Notes: a model not told the origin generated them from the letters alone. A stretch of DNA of 64,000 nt from Brachycybe producta (GCA_036925085.1 JAUPFP010000010.1:2845688-2909687); one strand, 5' to 3'; shown: positions 38,301-53,208, counted from the first letter of the stretch. A program made the numbers and translations.

Positions 38301-41300
38301 CTGATGAACTTTTGATGAGTGGACCAGAAATCTTTAACTAATTATATGTCGCCATGTGTGTCATTGCTTTTGTTCCACCTTGTGTCAGCCAGTGTGCAGC
38401 TACTCATTTGAAAGCCTGTAGTCAAAATGGAATGCCACACAATGACATGTTTCGAAACGTTTTGTGTCATCCTGTGTGAGCCCAGCCTAACTGAAAAAGC
38501 ACGACAGAAGAAGAAAAAAATGCATAATATTATTGTTATAAATTAGATTTTCTCATTGTGGACGAATCTCGTTCCACTCATTACTCCACTCTCTTCTTCC
38601 TGCACCGACAACCCTAACGCAAGGATATTTTTATTACCCAGTAATTTATGACTAGGGCTCGGATTTTTATGCAATATCAACGCAGATATTTCTCAATTTG
38701 TGGTTCCAAGTGCCAATTGCGAAGTAATGATGGCATAACAATCGATCATCATTAAAAGCAACTGCAATTATGCTTTTCAAACCAAAACGGCTGGTTAGAG
38801 ACTACGATGTATGGTTACTATCAGTTGTCAACTAGATAGTTTTAGCCTCTAACGAGTGTTTTTGATTGAAAGAAAATCATAATTGTTGTGTTGTCCTAAA
38901 CAGGGATTGTTACTTCACAATTGGCTCTTTGGGCCACAGATTGAGAAACATTTGATTGATAACTGTATAAACATCCGAGCCCTATTTATGATCTTAAGAA
39001 CAAGCAATAAAAAATCCGAAATGTAAGACACAGAGGAAATTACCAAAAAAACACGAAAATGAACAACCTGCTTCCTCCTATTGAATAGTATTTGCGGAAA
39101 CATTTGAGAGCAAACATTATGTTCTCGTCAGAAGGGTGAGTGTGAGGCTAGCCTAAGTAAAATGAAACCAAAGAACGTGGGTTGGAGGCTAAAATCTAGC
39201 CTTCAAACTAATATTTAGCATAGGATTATCCATACTCAAACCAAGGTTCTTTTGTTTACTGAAAATACATTTTTCTGGTTGCCTTACTAATTAATTATAA
39301 AATTGTTAATTATTAATCTGCAAACATAGAAATAAAATTTTAATAATTAAAAATAAAATCTGAAGGCATAATAAACGTTTATATTTAACAAGAAAATAAA
39401 TGCCGGTAGACAACTTAAGACACAAATGGAATAAAGCGTCAAAATATTGACCTGTTATTCAATTTGATTTATTTGACGCGTTTTTCAAGTTGCTTCAATT
39501 TGTTACCTGCTTAAAGCCGCGGTACATGTGTTGTAATTCTTTGCGAGTGAATTTCGTGAGCCGACAGAGGGCATCCAACCCGTCCGGTTTGTAACGCACA
39601 ACGTGCATCTCCATATCCTCGGTCTCATGATCTAAAAATCCACACAAAAAATACAAAAGAGAGAAAAAAAAACTGTGAATAACTAAAATTAATCAAATTT
39701 GTTACCATAATTTTTCAGTGATTGCCTGTCACAGAAAACCTTTGCATAAGACAGAGAAATGCCAACAAAAACAACCAAAAATACACTAAAGCCTATAGAT
39801 CTATCATGATGAAATACAAAAGTGATGTACCCAAGTGGCACAACATGCTGACTCAAAGTACGATTTTATGTTGGCCATGTTGGCAAAATGTTAGAAGTTG
39901 GTAACAATTTTTTGGCCCAGCATTTGGCCCATTTAATGTTGGCTGTAACACCCAGCAACTCCTGCTCCCGCCAAAATTATAGCCTGGGGGGTAAACAACT
40001 CGTGTTTGTCCCTCCCTCCTTTCCCAATTAATATTCTGACGGCAGAGTGATACACTTAGGACCTTGGTCACTTGGACCTGGTTACACCTCGTAGGTGTAC
40101 ACAGGTCCAAGGTATAAAAGGACCATGTTCCTCTTTGTTCCTCGTCCTTGTCTTTGCTCTAAATTTGTATTACGTTGATTATTCCGTACCACATCATGGG
40201 CATGAGGACGCACCTTTGATAAACAACATTCATCTTTGTAATCTTTATGTTTCTTTGCAAAGATGAATAAAAGTGTTACAACAAGAAACTGCGTTGTCTC
40301 TATGTTTGGAAACTAATAACTTCTCTACAGGGGCCGGAGACACCATAAGGTAAAAGAGCGCATACCGATCCTGATGCAGCTACAACATCTTCTACTGATG
40401 GTAAATATCAACAGGAGGAGATGTATATCAGCGTCGACGGAGAGCAGGATGGCCACCATCCTTCTGCACAGATTTCACCCCCATGCAGGAGGACGATCGC
40501 AATCCATCGCCATCCAACTCTTTCTGTAGCTCGAAGCTTCTCTGTGCGGGCACCGCGCGATGCAGAGAAGTGACGCGTTACAGAAAACATCATCTACAAG
40601 TTGGTCAGAAAAATAAAGTCGACGCCTAAAGCTCACATGGCTCAATGCTAAATCGTTTGCTCAATACTGCGCTACTGCTGAATTCAGTCACCGCAGTATC
40701 ACTGAGGAACTTTAACCATTATTCTGCATTACGACATGGTGTGAGCTAGAGCTCCTTCTATAGTTTCCATTTTTTTCCTCCCAAAATGTCAATTTACTTT
40801 TTTTTGGGGGGGGGATTTTTAAAAACATCAGCTTTATGATCTATTTCTTGTGCGATTTTTAAACATTTATCGAGTTTCATCAGACAACCTGCTTTGTAGT
40901 GGAAAAAGGGGCCCTCAAACTAAGCAGCCCAATGAGAAAATAATGGGATATGGAATTTTTTTGTGAAATTGCAGACAAAACAAAACACAAAAGTCACAGA
41001 ACTGTTTTAGAATTGTCGCTAATTTGTGTTGAAACACTGAGTTACTGTTTCGCTTTTGTTTTGTCAGCTTGATGTGGATCGGCCTTTAGAAAGCGAAGGA
41101 CAAGCAAGGTCACTGAAACTTCGAAATGGTCTTCGAAGTACTATGACATGTGTTCTACTGTTTCTTCTACCTTTTAGCAACTTATGATGATTTAGCTCCC
41201 CCAAGATTGAAATCCGGGCTGCGCCACTGCCTATAGCTCTCTCGCAGGCCAGACAAGAGGAGAGGGGGCTACGATTTTTAGGGGGCCTACTCCTCCTGCT

Positions 41301-44300
41301 ATTAAGTAAAGGCGTTCCTAGAGCACAACAAAAACAACTTAAATGATGGTTTTCAAAACTCTTTCCTTATGAAAAGGTGTCATTTGCAGAAGTGTCTACA
41401 TGTATTTAGCACTGATAACAAAAATAGTTTATGAGCAGTTTAAAATGGGGCCTACATTTGCACGGGCCTCCTCACTCATTTCCCCAATTTGTGTCCAAAG
41501 CAACAAAAGGTTCATAGAGTTCCTTAAATCTCTCATTTTTTGTCAATAAAAACTATTTACCTAAAATAAATATAGTTTTCACAGCTCTAGGCAGTTTGAT
41601 TTTTGTCAAAAATGACAAAAAAAATCGATATTTCTCCGAGTATGCAATTTATAATATCAAAAGTTAATTTGTCTTTGACAAATTTGACATACCGGTAGTT
41701 CATTTCGATAATTGTGAATATGTTACTGTCAATCTGCGGAATAAGTCAATCTGCATATTGCCTACCTGCAAAACCAACCAATCTGCTATAGTAAGAATCT
41801 GCAAAATTCAATACCTTAGAATCTATTGAATATTAAAGATTCACTCAAGCAGTTTGGTTGTTTTGCAGACTGCCTAGGCAATACGCAGATTGACTGATTC
41901 CGCAGATTGACAGTAACAAATAACATATATATATATGCTCACAAGTCTTACATTTCTACAACAAAAAAAGGCTGCTGCATGCTTTGAATCTATTTTTTTT
42001 TTATTCAAAGCATATATATCTAAAGGCATTTTACACTATATCCCAATTTTTGCATACTAGAATAATGCGCTGAATAACGACTTAATAACAGTGTCATTTG
42101 ATTTATTGAACAGAGACATTCGATGATAAATGAGATCCAAATATGAAAGAAAAAAAGGGGTGAAGAAGAGGAAATTGGGTGGTCAAATAACGAAGGAGGG
42201 AAAAACGTGCAAAGCTTTCGAGATTTCTTGCTTGAATATCGTTAGTTTACGAATTGCCCCTTTTTTATATATGAAATGTCTAAAAAATATTGTGCTATTA
42301 TATGCCCGTATACAGGGTGAGATACAAAAGTCAGTACCACACAGTTAAGAGGACGACATATCAACAGTACTTCTCGCGAGTAATATATGTAGCGATCGTC
42401 AGCCACCCTCGAGCTATTTTGCTACCACATAAAGACGACCTGAAAGCTAGCTATTAGTCGTAGCGACACAACTTGTCAATGCGACCTGAAGCTTCGATCT
42501 TCACTGGCAAATACTTTTAAGCGGTAGTAGCAGATCGAACACTGAACACACTATATGTATAATCAATGTTCAGAGCTACAAACGACCACTTTATGTGACG
42601 GCACAAAGTGGTCCGTATGAAGCTGGAACAAAATACCTGAACACACACACACAAGAAAGAAAAGTTTGGGGGAATTGTTGTGGTTGTTAATAAAAAGGCC
42701 AATATTCTAAATTCATTAAATTCTTTTAAATATATGACGTGAATTTTGATATCACGGATTGCTCTTAACTTTGCCATCTCACCTGTTGGGTATAGTTAAC
42801 CAGAGCATTAGCTCCTCATACATAAAACGCTTGACTGCTCTCGGTTGCAATGTCATAAAACACAGTTATAATGTGTATTGTTTGTAAAAAGCATTAAACT
42901 TTAAATTGTGCATAAGCCACAGGCACACATTGCAAAAGGTGTAATAACTTGTATTGTGTTTGCCGTATTTATGGTTGTTGTATTTACGGAAAAAAAGCAA
43001 TAAACTGAATGGCACAAAGTAATGCAAACAGAAACTTAAACAATTTAATTAACTTAAAAAATGTAACCTCTTTTAACCCTAATAAGGCATTAGGGTTAAA
43101 AGAGGTTAAATGGTTCAAAAAGTTCAAATATTCAAACCAGTGTTTCTCCACTGGGGCGAAATTATTCCGGGGAAAGTTATTCAAGAGTATCTTTTTACCA
43201 AAATATTCACAACTGAATATGAGCTACAAAAAGTATGTAGATCAAGCATGTCAAACTCAAAGGCTAACACGGGCCAAAAAAAACAAGGTCTTAAGGTTAT
43301 GTGGGCCACAAAAAAAACTAAAAACTTCAATTTTTATAGAAACGTAGGTTTATTTCGAAAAGACCAGACTTAAAAAAAGAACAAGGACAACGGTAAAATG
43401 AATGTATATCTTCCTGACACTTGGCATATCTTCTCTGCTACAATGTTTCCTACTTCGGGGTAAATCTTGTTCACAGTGATTTACTTTCAAAACTGACCCA
43501 AGTTGAATGTCAGTAATCCTGGATCTGACCGAGACTGAGCCGCAAAGATATTCGTTGTGGGCCACGAGTTTGACATGCTTGATGCAGAACCTCTCTAACT
43601 TGTTAAGCTGACTTTTGTCCAACTCTGTATATACAGTAGTTACATTTTATAATATATAATACATTGTAGAGCCCCAAATGACATGTAACGGGGTGTTGTC
43701 CCGGTTATAGTGAAGACTGAAGAGAGTGTTCTTAGCATAGAAAAAAAGTCATAATCAGAGAGAAGAGAGATGAGGCGCAGGCGCACGCAATTTAGTTATT
43801 CGCATGGTTGCGTCCTTTCTTTGATTGCACGTCCAAAAAAAAAAGAAATGTTGGTCTACGGATGGTTTGTCTTCGATCAACATTTGTCGCTTCAGCTAAC
43901 TTGAAAGCGCGTCCGAAAGGCTAAACAGAAAAGAAAAAAAATAGAAAAAGGAACAAAAAAATTCACCTGACTAAAACGCACCTAAAAAAAAGAGGCGGCA
44001 ACTGTAGGCTTTTATTGTATAAAAATACATATCTTGGATAGAAATAAAAACTTTGACCACACTACCTATATTATATATACTTTACGTCCAAATAGCATGG
44101 TCAGAGCCCCCCCCCCCCCAAAAAAAACGGTAGAGAAAAAAGATAATCAATGAAAAAAGTGGTAAACCCCAAAAGAATCCAAATAAGAAAGCAGTTGAAA
44201 AGAACTGTATAATCGCAAAAGAAAAAATAATAATAAAGAAAAGTGTAACCAATTCAGTCACTTTCACTTTTTTTTTAATAACAGACAGGATGTAAAGATT

Positions 44301-47300
44301 ATGGATGAAAGAACGAAAACAATAAAAGAAGCTAACAAGTAAACAGCACACAACAAAAGGCAATTCACTGCCAGCACCGAATTTAGGATTTTAGGGCGGT
44401 GTGGATGGTTCCCCACCCCACACACACAGGGCACCGAGCCAATGATAACGCCATTATAATTTCTTTTTAATATTAAGTGAAATTTTATTTTCGAGTAAGG
44501 CTGGGCTTACTATTTGAGTGCCAGTATGTCATTTTAAAGCATGTAAGGGGCTAGAGATCATAGAAGGTATGCTTGTCCTTTGTTAGTGCAACGGGAAATG
44601 GGAGAAGATTGGTATGTTTTTGTTGTAAGGAAATTACTAATTTTCCTCATTTTATGAAGTTTCAGTGTGCGAATGTGGGCCTCTTGAGAAGATCCATAAA
44701 AAAACAATATTTAGGGGAGGGAGGTAGGCAAATTTTGACCTTCCGCAGGGCACTATATTATATCGAAGTCCGCCCCTGCTACTACAATGCATATTTTGCC
44801 TTTATAGCCATAAACAATTTCAGTATAACAATGACATAAATATGATTCTACATGTAAGTAGCCCTCATAATAAATTGCAGTTTCATTTCTATTAACTGAA
44901 GATATCTAGACTTTTGATTTGACATAATCTTCAACGAAAACACTAGAAAGATAAAGAGGGAGGAAAACACGAGCTATAAATGTTTGGGTAGAATTGATCA
45001 GCTAACACTGCTATGCTGCCATTTTGTTAGCTTGGGCGCATTTAAGAATGGCTAAGTATGTAGCATTGACAACTTCTAAAAGAGCAACACTGAAGGTGCA
45101 GTGACACTAGGCTGGTTTACAAGCCGCTGGTTGCTGCTGGCTATTAGCAGCAACAGCAAGCAGCAGCTGCTTTGGGTTCACACTTGTGCAGTCACTGCTG
45201 GTATTAGCATTGCAAGTCATCCAATCACCGTCTTGCAAAAACACAAACTCTAACAACAACCAACCCAAGCAGTGGAGTTTCAACTACCACTAGTGCCACT
45301 ACTAGCAACAAAAAAGTTCACACTAGATGACAGCAGCAGGAAGGGAGTCACATGACCAGCTGGTAGCTGCTAAAATTGACTTGTCCAACTTCACCAGCCG
45401 CTGTTAAGAATCACGAGCCCGCTGGAGAAAGCAGCTGCTAGTAGCAGTTCAGACTATGCTGCTAGAGCGCTACAACCAGCCAGCAGCAACAGCAACAGCA
45501 AGCAGCAGCTGCTTTGGGTTCACACTTGTCCAATTACTGCTGGTATTAGCAGTGCAAGTCATCCAATCACCATCTTGCAAAAACACAAACTAACAACAAC
45601 CAATCCAAGCAGTGGAGTTTCAACTACCACTAGTGCCCCTACTAGCAACAAAAAGTGCACACTAGATGGCAGCAGTAGGAAGGGAGTCACATGACCAGCT
45701 GGTAGCTGCTAAAGTTGGACATGTCCAACTTCACCAGCCGCTGTTAAAATCACGAGCCCGCTGGAGAAAGCAGCTGCTAGTAGCAGTTCAGACTATGCTG
45801 CTAGAGTGCTACAACCAGCCAGCAGCAACCAGCAGCTGGGAAACCAACCTAGTGTGACTGCGCCATAACAGATTGACTGCTTCTATTTTTATGAGGCAAT
45901 CAGAATGCCCTGCACGTGACATACTCTAATCAAGAGTTTATAACTGCAATTATTCCTAGGGTGCATTTCAAAATCTCCATCCTTACAGAGATGACACCGC
46001 ATTAGTCGTTGTTTGGTTGGTTGGTTGCTTGTAGCAGGAGTGAATTTCCTCAAACAACACTAGTTGCTGTTAGCTGTACAAGCAAGCAGCAAATGTATAA
46101 CGGCCCATATTGGAAGCAATGCATGTTGTATTTTTGCATATTCTTCTTCAGCTTATTCTTTTTCACAAGACATCTGCTTTTACGGCTCTTTATCAGCTGC
46201 TACTACTACTAATCACTTTAGGTGCAAAGAGTGTTCTAAAGTGTATCAGGAGGCTCTTTTCCCTGGTTCTCTTTTCCCTGGTTCGTGAGGATACTGCACG
46301 TGCTGATGATGAGCTAGAGTGGAAATCTCTTACCACCTTATTTTGCCTCGTGTTGTTTATGGCGGGGTCGTTTCTCTGGAACATGGCCCTCACAAGAGGG
46401 GCTGACAAGGCTCTATCCTGGGATTAGAAGGGCCCGGCATGGCAGGTCGACCAGCTAAGTAAGATAAACAGAAGACATAAAGCGACTTTATAAAATATTG
46501 ACTTTTGTTTTGTCCATCCAACTAAAATTAATTACTTTTATTAGGCACATATTACATTATCCAATCATCATACCGACTTTTGTTTCTCTCAGGGTGTGGT
46601 GAGAGAAAACAAATGGGCCTTTTCGGCTGGAATTGACAGCCTGGCGACACCCAGATATGCACCGTGTTACAAAAGCAGACATCACATTAGGAATATTTAA
46701 AGCAAGATTCACTGCAATGTGTCCTTGAAATAACTATTTATTTTTGCAAGTAACTGCGCAAGATTAACACTGTATTTGACTTCTTGCACGGAATCTTCCA
46801 AGAGAAATTGCCAGCATGATTTAATTTGAAACTTTGGCGCCAAAGGACCTGTGCCAAAAGTCCAATTCCGTTTTTTTTTTAATTTGAATAATTATTTTAC
46901 AAGCAGCCCAGAGGACCTGTTTGCTATATATAATAGGTTATGTAAAATAAATATAATGGAAACCAGGGTTGTTTGACTTATTTCTTGCACAGAACATGTG
47001 CTCTCACACATGTGCCTCCCAGCAGACACGTGTGAGTAACTTCACATTCCTTGCCACCTTGATGGATGTCACCTCCTGGTGCCCAGGTGGCCCTCGAAAT
47101 GTCGCAAAAAGAGTTTCTCATGGCCCGCGACACATGTAAAAGCAACTACATGGAGAAAACTCTGACGACTTGTGACAGATAATAATTCCTAAAATATTCC
47201 CCAAAATTATTTGCATAATTCCTAAAAACTGTTTTCAAAAATGGTAGTGTTTTGAAACCAGGGTCAATCATTGGTCAGTTTGACCTCTGTGATTGAGCAC

Positions 47301-50300
47301 AGGTTGATAGTGGCCCCTCTCAAGGGCCAAAGGAATAAAACTGGCATGCAAGGTTAGCTCTGTGTCTGTTGTTTTTGGTTTTGACACTTTGACAGGGTTA
47401 CTACGTTTGTGAAGTTTTAAGTTCGAGTCCTTTTCGGACTTTGAAAATACTTCTGCAAGAGAGAAGAAGTATTTCCACGTGTCAGAGTTCACATTAACGT
47501 AGCATGCTTTGGATTTAGTCGGTTTTTATACGACGTGTATTATCAACCATGTAGTCGATTTAAATATAAAGCGTGTATTTTCAACTGTGTCGCGTCAAGT
47601 CATTAGATTCATTACTACATTAGTTATTTCGAGACGAAAAAGGAGAAATCATCACTATCCCCTCCTTTAAATAGGAATTTCCGATCCCAAGAACAGTAAA
47701 CAGAAAAAAAAAAGGTAAAAGGTAAAATTGAATAAGGGTTTAGACAATAGTGTTTATCTCCTCTTCTCTATCCTCCCTAAGTTTATACTAAATAAAAATA
47801 AGTGTTTGAGAACAGCGAAACTGAAATTGGTTAATAGAAAGATAAAACCATCTTCTAGAAGTGATTCTCAAACTATTCACATTGTTCTATGAACCAAATA
47901 AAATAAAAGAGAAAAGGTCTGTAACATGCTTTAGCTGCAATAATAAAATCCTAACAGTTATAGTAAAAAAAACGTCTTCAAGTAATCTTTTTTTTTAACA
48001 CGACAGTTACACGGTCCTCAGCTTTTGAAAATAGAATTATATTCATTAGAATATTGCATTTTCAGTGTCCTTCTAAATAGAAAGAAGGCCATCGGGGTCA
48101 AAAAATTATAGATGTATGAAGAGGTTTGAAATTGCTGGACAAAAACGAACAAATTATGGAAGTTCCTGACATTTTTTTTTTCTTCTTGTAAAGTTTCACA
48201 CATGTTTAATATGTGTTGCTAGTAGCTGTCCTTTTTTTTTTTTTAGTAATTTAGGGAAATTGTTCGCAATATTCGATTTGTAATAATTATATTTAAAGAG
48301 ATGAAAATATTATTGAGAAAGTTATATATAAAAAAAATTGCGGTGCACTGCTTTTCTCTACAGCGGCGATCTCATTGGCTACATTTAAGCCACTTTTTCA
48401 CGGCGATAGTTCTATCGTGAAAGTAGCTGTCATGAAAGTTGTGATAGTTCACTCTCACGATAGCAACTGTCTACACGTCTTGAAATCACGTGATAGTTCT
48501 GTGATGACAGTGTGTGACGTCTACTTCACAGATATCACTGAGTCAACAACAGTGTTGCCTCTCTCCCTCCAGAAGCCAAATTTCCCTACAAAGTGGATAA
48601 TTTCCCTATAAGCGGTCACTCAACAACTATTGCTATTGCGACATTACTATCAACTATCTAGTCAAACGAGATAGTGTGATAGTGCTATCGCCACAGTGCA
48701 ATAGTGACTATTATGTGGTTTTCACGATGATAGTTCTCGCGATAGTTGCTGCTCTCATGACAGCAACTTATAGTGAAAACTATCATCGTGAAAATGGAGC
48801 TTGAAAGCAAGACTCACTACAATGTGTTCCTTGAATTCATTGCAATTGCCAACGTGATATTATTCTTGCGAGACTTATGCCTAGTTCTCACAACCTTCCT
48901 GTAGCTCAGGCTAAGCACTTAGCCTTTGTATAAGGGTTGTGAGAGCACACACTAGATGGTGGTCAATGTCAAATGTTAGCTTTGGTTAGGTAGCCTTGGT
49001 TACCGATATGTAGCCTACGCATTATTTAGTGTGAATGCAAGACAAAGTTAACTTGATCATACGCCACCTGGTGGTCATAAATCTGAATAGAAAATGGGGT
49101 CATTCATTTTCTATTTTCATTGTTAGATGTTTCAGTCTATTTGTTAATTTATTAAAATAATTTAAAATTATCAATTGATCTTTATTTAATAATTACTTAT
49201 TTCCATAAATTCTAAATCATCAACCTAATTACAATTAAAATATGTTGCATTTAGTGTGTTCAATGAAGACTCATGCAATTCAGTTTTGTTAGTATGGACA
49301 ATATCAGCCATTTTCCCTCCAATTATGTATACATTATGCAGGCTATACACACTCACAATGTCCACACATAATGGCCAGTGCCAAATTTGTAAATATGCTG
49401 TAGTCAGCACCATTTTTAGGCAGGTCACGAAGCCCATATGTAGCTGCTCACATGTGAACACAGTCGTTTAGCCAAGGCTATTTTAGCCTGAGCTACAAAA
49501 GGTTGTGAGAACTAGGCATTAGGGTAGGTTTATACTCCAAACTTTGCTAAGATTTGCAAGCTTTGAAGCTTGTAACAATTAGCTCCCAAAAGCTTAGCTT
49601 ATTCATACAATCACGTGGTTTTGCAAGCTTCACTGCATTTTATAACCTTTGTAACTTATAAAACAATAGAGCTCTTCCAATTCTGGAAGAAGAAAGGGTG
49701 TGACTTGTTTCACCAAATTTGTGTATATTTTTCATGATTGGTGCTTTTGAGTTGCTAAGCTTTGAAAAGTTGAACAATTTCAATGCTAACTTCATGCTCT
49801 GGCGAACACAAAAACCTGAAGCTCTGACGTCATTTTTGAAGCTTTGCAGGTTGCTTTGGTGCTTAGCAAGGGAGTATCAACCAAGCCTTAAACATGTTTT
49901 TGCACACAGAAAACGGTGAGCTCCATTTTGTTTTTTATTTAAAAAAACTGTGCAAGATTCTGTGGCAACCTGGTCTGCTCAGTTAAAGTTTTTTATTGAG
50001 CAGACGAACTCCCTATGGTGGTCTGCATGACAGCTTGCAGTAGGCTGTTGGGATGGACACCATATTGGTGCCAGAAAACCTCTTACCATTGAGTTCAATG
50101 GGTGAGAGGTCAGAAGTGACCACTGTCCCCTCCAGGTGGAGTTGCCTGGAGGTCTTATATGGCCTGGTCAGCCATTAAGTCAGGGCAGTGTGTTGTAGGC
50201 AGAAGACTAGACCTGACCTGTTGCTGGAGGCAAAGGAGGGCCTCCACTGTCATCTATTCATCTTTTGTTTGCTTTTGGCCATTAGGCCTTGTTTTGTATT

Positions 50301-53208
50301 TATGGGGTCTTGGCTGGTCAAGTAGACCAGCCAAGGTGTGTAAATATTGTTACTGCCTTTTAACTGAGTAAGTGTTGATTAAATATTGCTTTTATTTAAC
50401 TTACTATGTTCGTGTCGGTCATTGGGGAGTTACCGTGGGAGGGTGGGATTTCTGGTGGGGAATTCACCGACTTTATCCGTCCTTTTTCGGTTGGTATCTC
50501 GTATCGGCTCGCGGTGAAACCGGTGTTTCACTGCGATATTCTAGGCGTGGCGGCATGGTATTTCGTCGTTTCTGTCGAGGGATGCTCCGAGGGAGCCGAC
50601 AAATCCCAGGTTAACCGTGAGAGGCGGCTACGGGTGCAGTCCCGCCCCATAAGGAGCCTGGAAGCGGGTAAGTTTGGTTGTGAATTTGCCCGGGTATTGC
50701 AACGGTCCAGTTGGGATGTTACAATTCACAGCATTATTTCACTTATTTCCTGCACGGAATCTTGCGAGAAAAGTAGCAAGTGTGATTGCCGCTCAATAGA
50801 GTAGAATCGCCCTCAAACATTACTGAAATTGACTTCAAGGTGTATAGAGTATTATAGTGTACACCAAAAAAATGTATACATGCTTTGGCTGTCTAGAACT
50901 GTCATGTTTATTTTCGTAAATTTCATTTTATAATATATAATTTATAATTTCACTATGATAGTTGTCACAATAGTTGCTGTCATGAGGGCAGCAACTATCG
51001 CGAGAACTATCATCGTGAAACCACATGATAGTCACTATCGCACTGTCGCGAGAGCACTATCACAACATCTCGTTTGACTAGAATAGATAGTTGATAGTAC
51101 TGTCGCGATAGTAATAGTTGTTGTGTGACCGCTTCTAGGGGAATATCCACTTTGTAGGGAAATTTGGCTTCTGGAGGGAGATAGGCAGCACTGTTGTTGA
51201 CTCAATGACATCTGTGAAGTAGACGTCACACTGTCATGACAGAACCATCACGTTACTTCAAGACGTGGAGACAGTTGCTATCGTGAGAGTGAACTATCGC
51301 AACTTTCATGACAGCTGCTCTCACGATAGTATTGCCGTGAAAACGAGGCTTAAAAGTTACAATTACTAATAAAGATTACATATACAATAAAAACATTACG
51401 TGTTTCATTTTTAAATGATGCATAATGTACAAAATATAGTTCATTTACATTTCTGACATCGAAAAGAAACTGATTTGCAAACATATTGCGCGACAATTCT
51501 CTTTGATTTCTTGCCATAATTTTATAAATCGGAAAAAAAAGAACTGTCGCACAATTTTGGAAGAAATACAGTTATTGATGTTTGCAGATTAGTTTCTTAA
51601 GGCGGTTGTAGACATTGCGAGTTTTTCCTCGCGAATCGCAATAGCGAGTATCCCTCGCGAGTCAGGCGCGAGGCAATCCAAAATGTGTTTCGCGAATCTA
51701 CGTGAATCAAGGGTGAGCGGACATTTGTCTTGAGGGGTTATACAATAATCGGTAATTAGTGTAAACTTCGATGAGTCTGATTGCCTCGGCCTGGTTCATT
51801 TTTGGTCTACACGCCGCCAGTTTCGACCGCGAAACGTCTTTGATGCAGGGTGTTTACCGACTAGTGCGCGGATGGGGAGTGAGGAAGCCAAGCGAGTCAA
51901 GTTGGGCCGAGACTCAGGGCGAGGAATAGTCTAGAACATGCGAGATTTGATTCGCGAAACTGCCTCGCGAGGCAAACTCGCAATGTCTACAACCGCCTTT
52001 ATACCAATGTGAGTAATGCGAGTGGGTGACATTTTTTGGACACTTTTGAGATGATGCATCATTTAAATATAAAACATGCAATGCTGTTGTATATCTAATA
52101 TTTATTGTAACATTTTACTATATTAATTATACAATCAAATTTAAGAAAATAAAAATGGCAGTTATTAACAACACCAAAGTTTTTATACTTTTTTTGGAGG
52201 AACACACTCTGTAAACGTGAATTTACAACTAGGAATCGTCTCCAAATTCTTCTTCAGTACTTTTCCATAAGTTTTGTCCACAACAAAGAGAGATAGCCAT
52301 ACTTAAAATTGAATTCACTAATTGAATTAACAAAAAATTATCATCAAAATGTTTATCCTATCTCGAGGCCAAAAAACCCGAGCCTTTTCACGACCATTCA
52401 TGCTGTCAACTGCACAAATAATCCATTCTTGTTCCCTACCCTCCTCCTTCCTTACAAAGGATAAAACAAAGCAGAAACCATAAAGATCAATTCTATTGTT
52501 ACATCAAAAAATAAGACATGAGAACTTCGCCGTAAGTTACCATCAAAAAGAGGATAACAGTCAAGTCTATAAAAATCATTCATTAGTCAATGTGTTAAAC
52601 GTGATTAGCGTGTTCAACATTCTGAATATAACTAACAATCCTAGCAAATAATTTGTACACATTTACTACTGCGAAAAGCTAAGCTATTACCCATTGCAAT
52701 CTTCCTATTACTCAATGCCAGAAATGAGGTAGAAGAAAAGGATATCGTGAAAGCATGCCAGATGCTGATAATGTACATTAAGAAAAACGACGGGACATCA
52801 TTGAAAACAACTTAAGATCCTTGAAGATGGACCGTAAAGATTAGAAGTCAAACCTTCCCGAAGGCTTGCTTCGCTCACTGGCTCTAGTATTGTTTAAAAA
52901 GTAACTTGCTTATGTCTGGAAGTATTTAATGGTACCCCCTCTTCCCTTCAAAAGAATCCCCCCCCTTTGTGAATTGACAAACCAGTACCAGCGCCTTTCG
53001 GACTTTCAAAAGGGTTCCTGGAAGTCCTTTTGTGAAGCACTGTTGAGAATATGCTCATCGTTTGGGTTTTGATTTCAATTACATCCTCAAAGTGACGTCC
53101 ATTAGTTATTTTCAAAGTTGGAAACAGGACCAAAGTCGTATGGAAGGAGTCGGTAAGGGTGGATGACATAAGGAATTTTTTTGGAGCCAGAAATTTTTGA
53201 AAACAAAA

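Larger units (their letters stand above)
36501..38487. mobile_element. Harbinger-like MITE split by LINE and other insertions
   Basis: Ends GGCTGAGCACACACAGGATG and CATCCTGTGTGAGCCCAGCC-type sequence (38464-38487), continuing inward as ACAAAACGTTTCGAAAC. TAA flanks on both sides (36498-36500 and 38488-38490). Interior holds the LINE tail with a mariner fragment and a palindromic MITE. Confidence 0.68.
36306..39506 (-). other. Intron 2 of KChIP gene (3.2 kb)
   Basis: Dominated by the nested stack at 36501-38487 and the hAT-like MITE at 38653-38984. 38985-39506 is AT-rich with nothing else recognised. Confidence 0.75.
48363..50792. mobile_element. MITE family E, copy 3, broken up by at least four insertions
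   Basis: Remnants: 48363-48388 (GCGGCGATCTCATTGGC), 48805-48877 (AAGCAAGACTCACTACAA) and 50724-50792 (AATCTTGCGAGAAAAGTAGC ... TGATTGCCGC). Between them lie a piggyBac-like MITE, two Harbinger-like MITEs and a solo LTR. Confidence 0.65.

Noticed and set aside
42312-42338. Mariner element end (ACAGGGTGAGATACAAAAGT)
   Set aside because: No matching inverted end or transposase remnant was found nearby.
46110-46427. 105-codon plus-strand ORF with hydrophobic segments
   Set aside because: It runs across the proposed edge of a solo LTR and has no recognisable domain.
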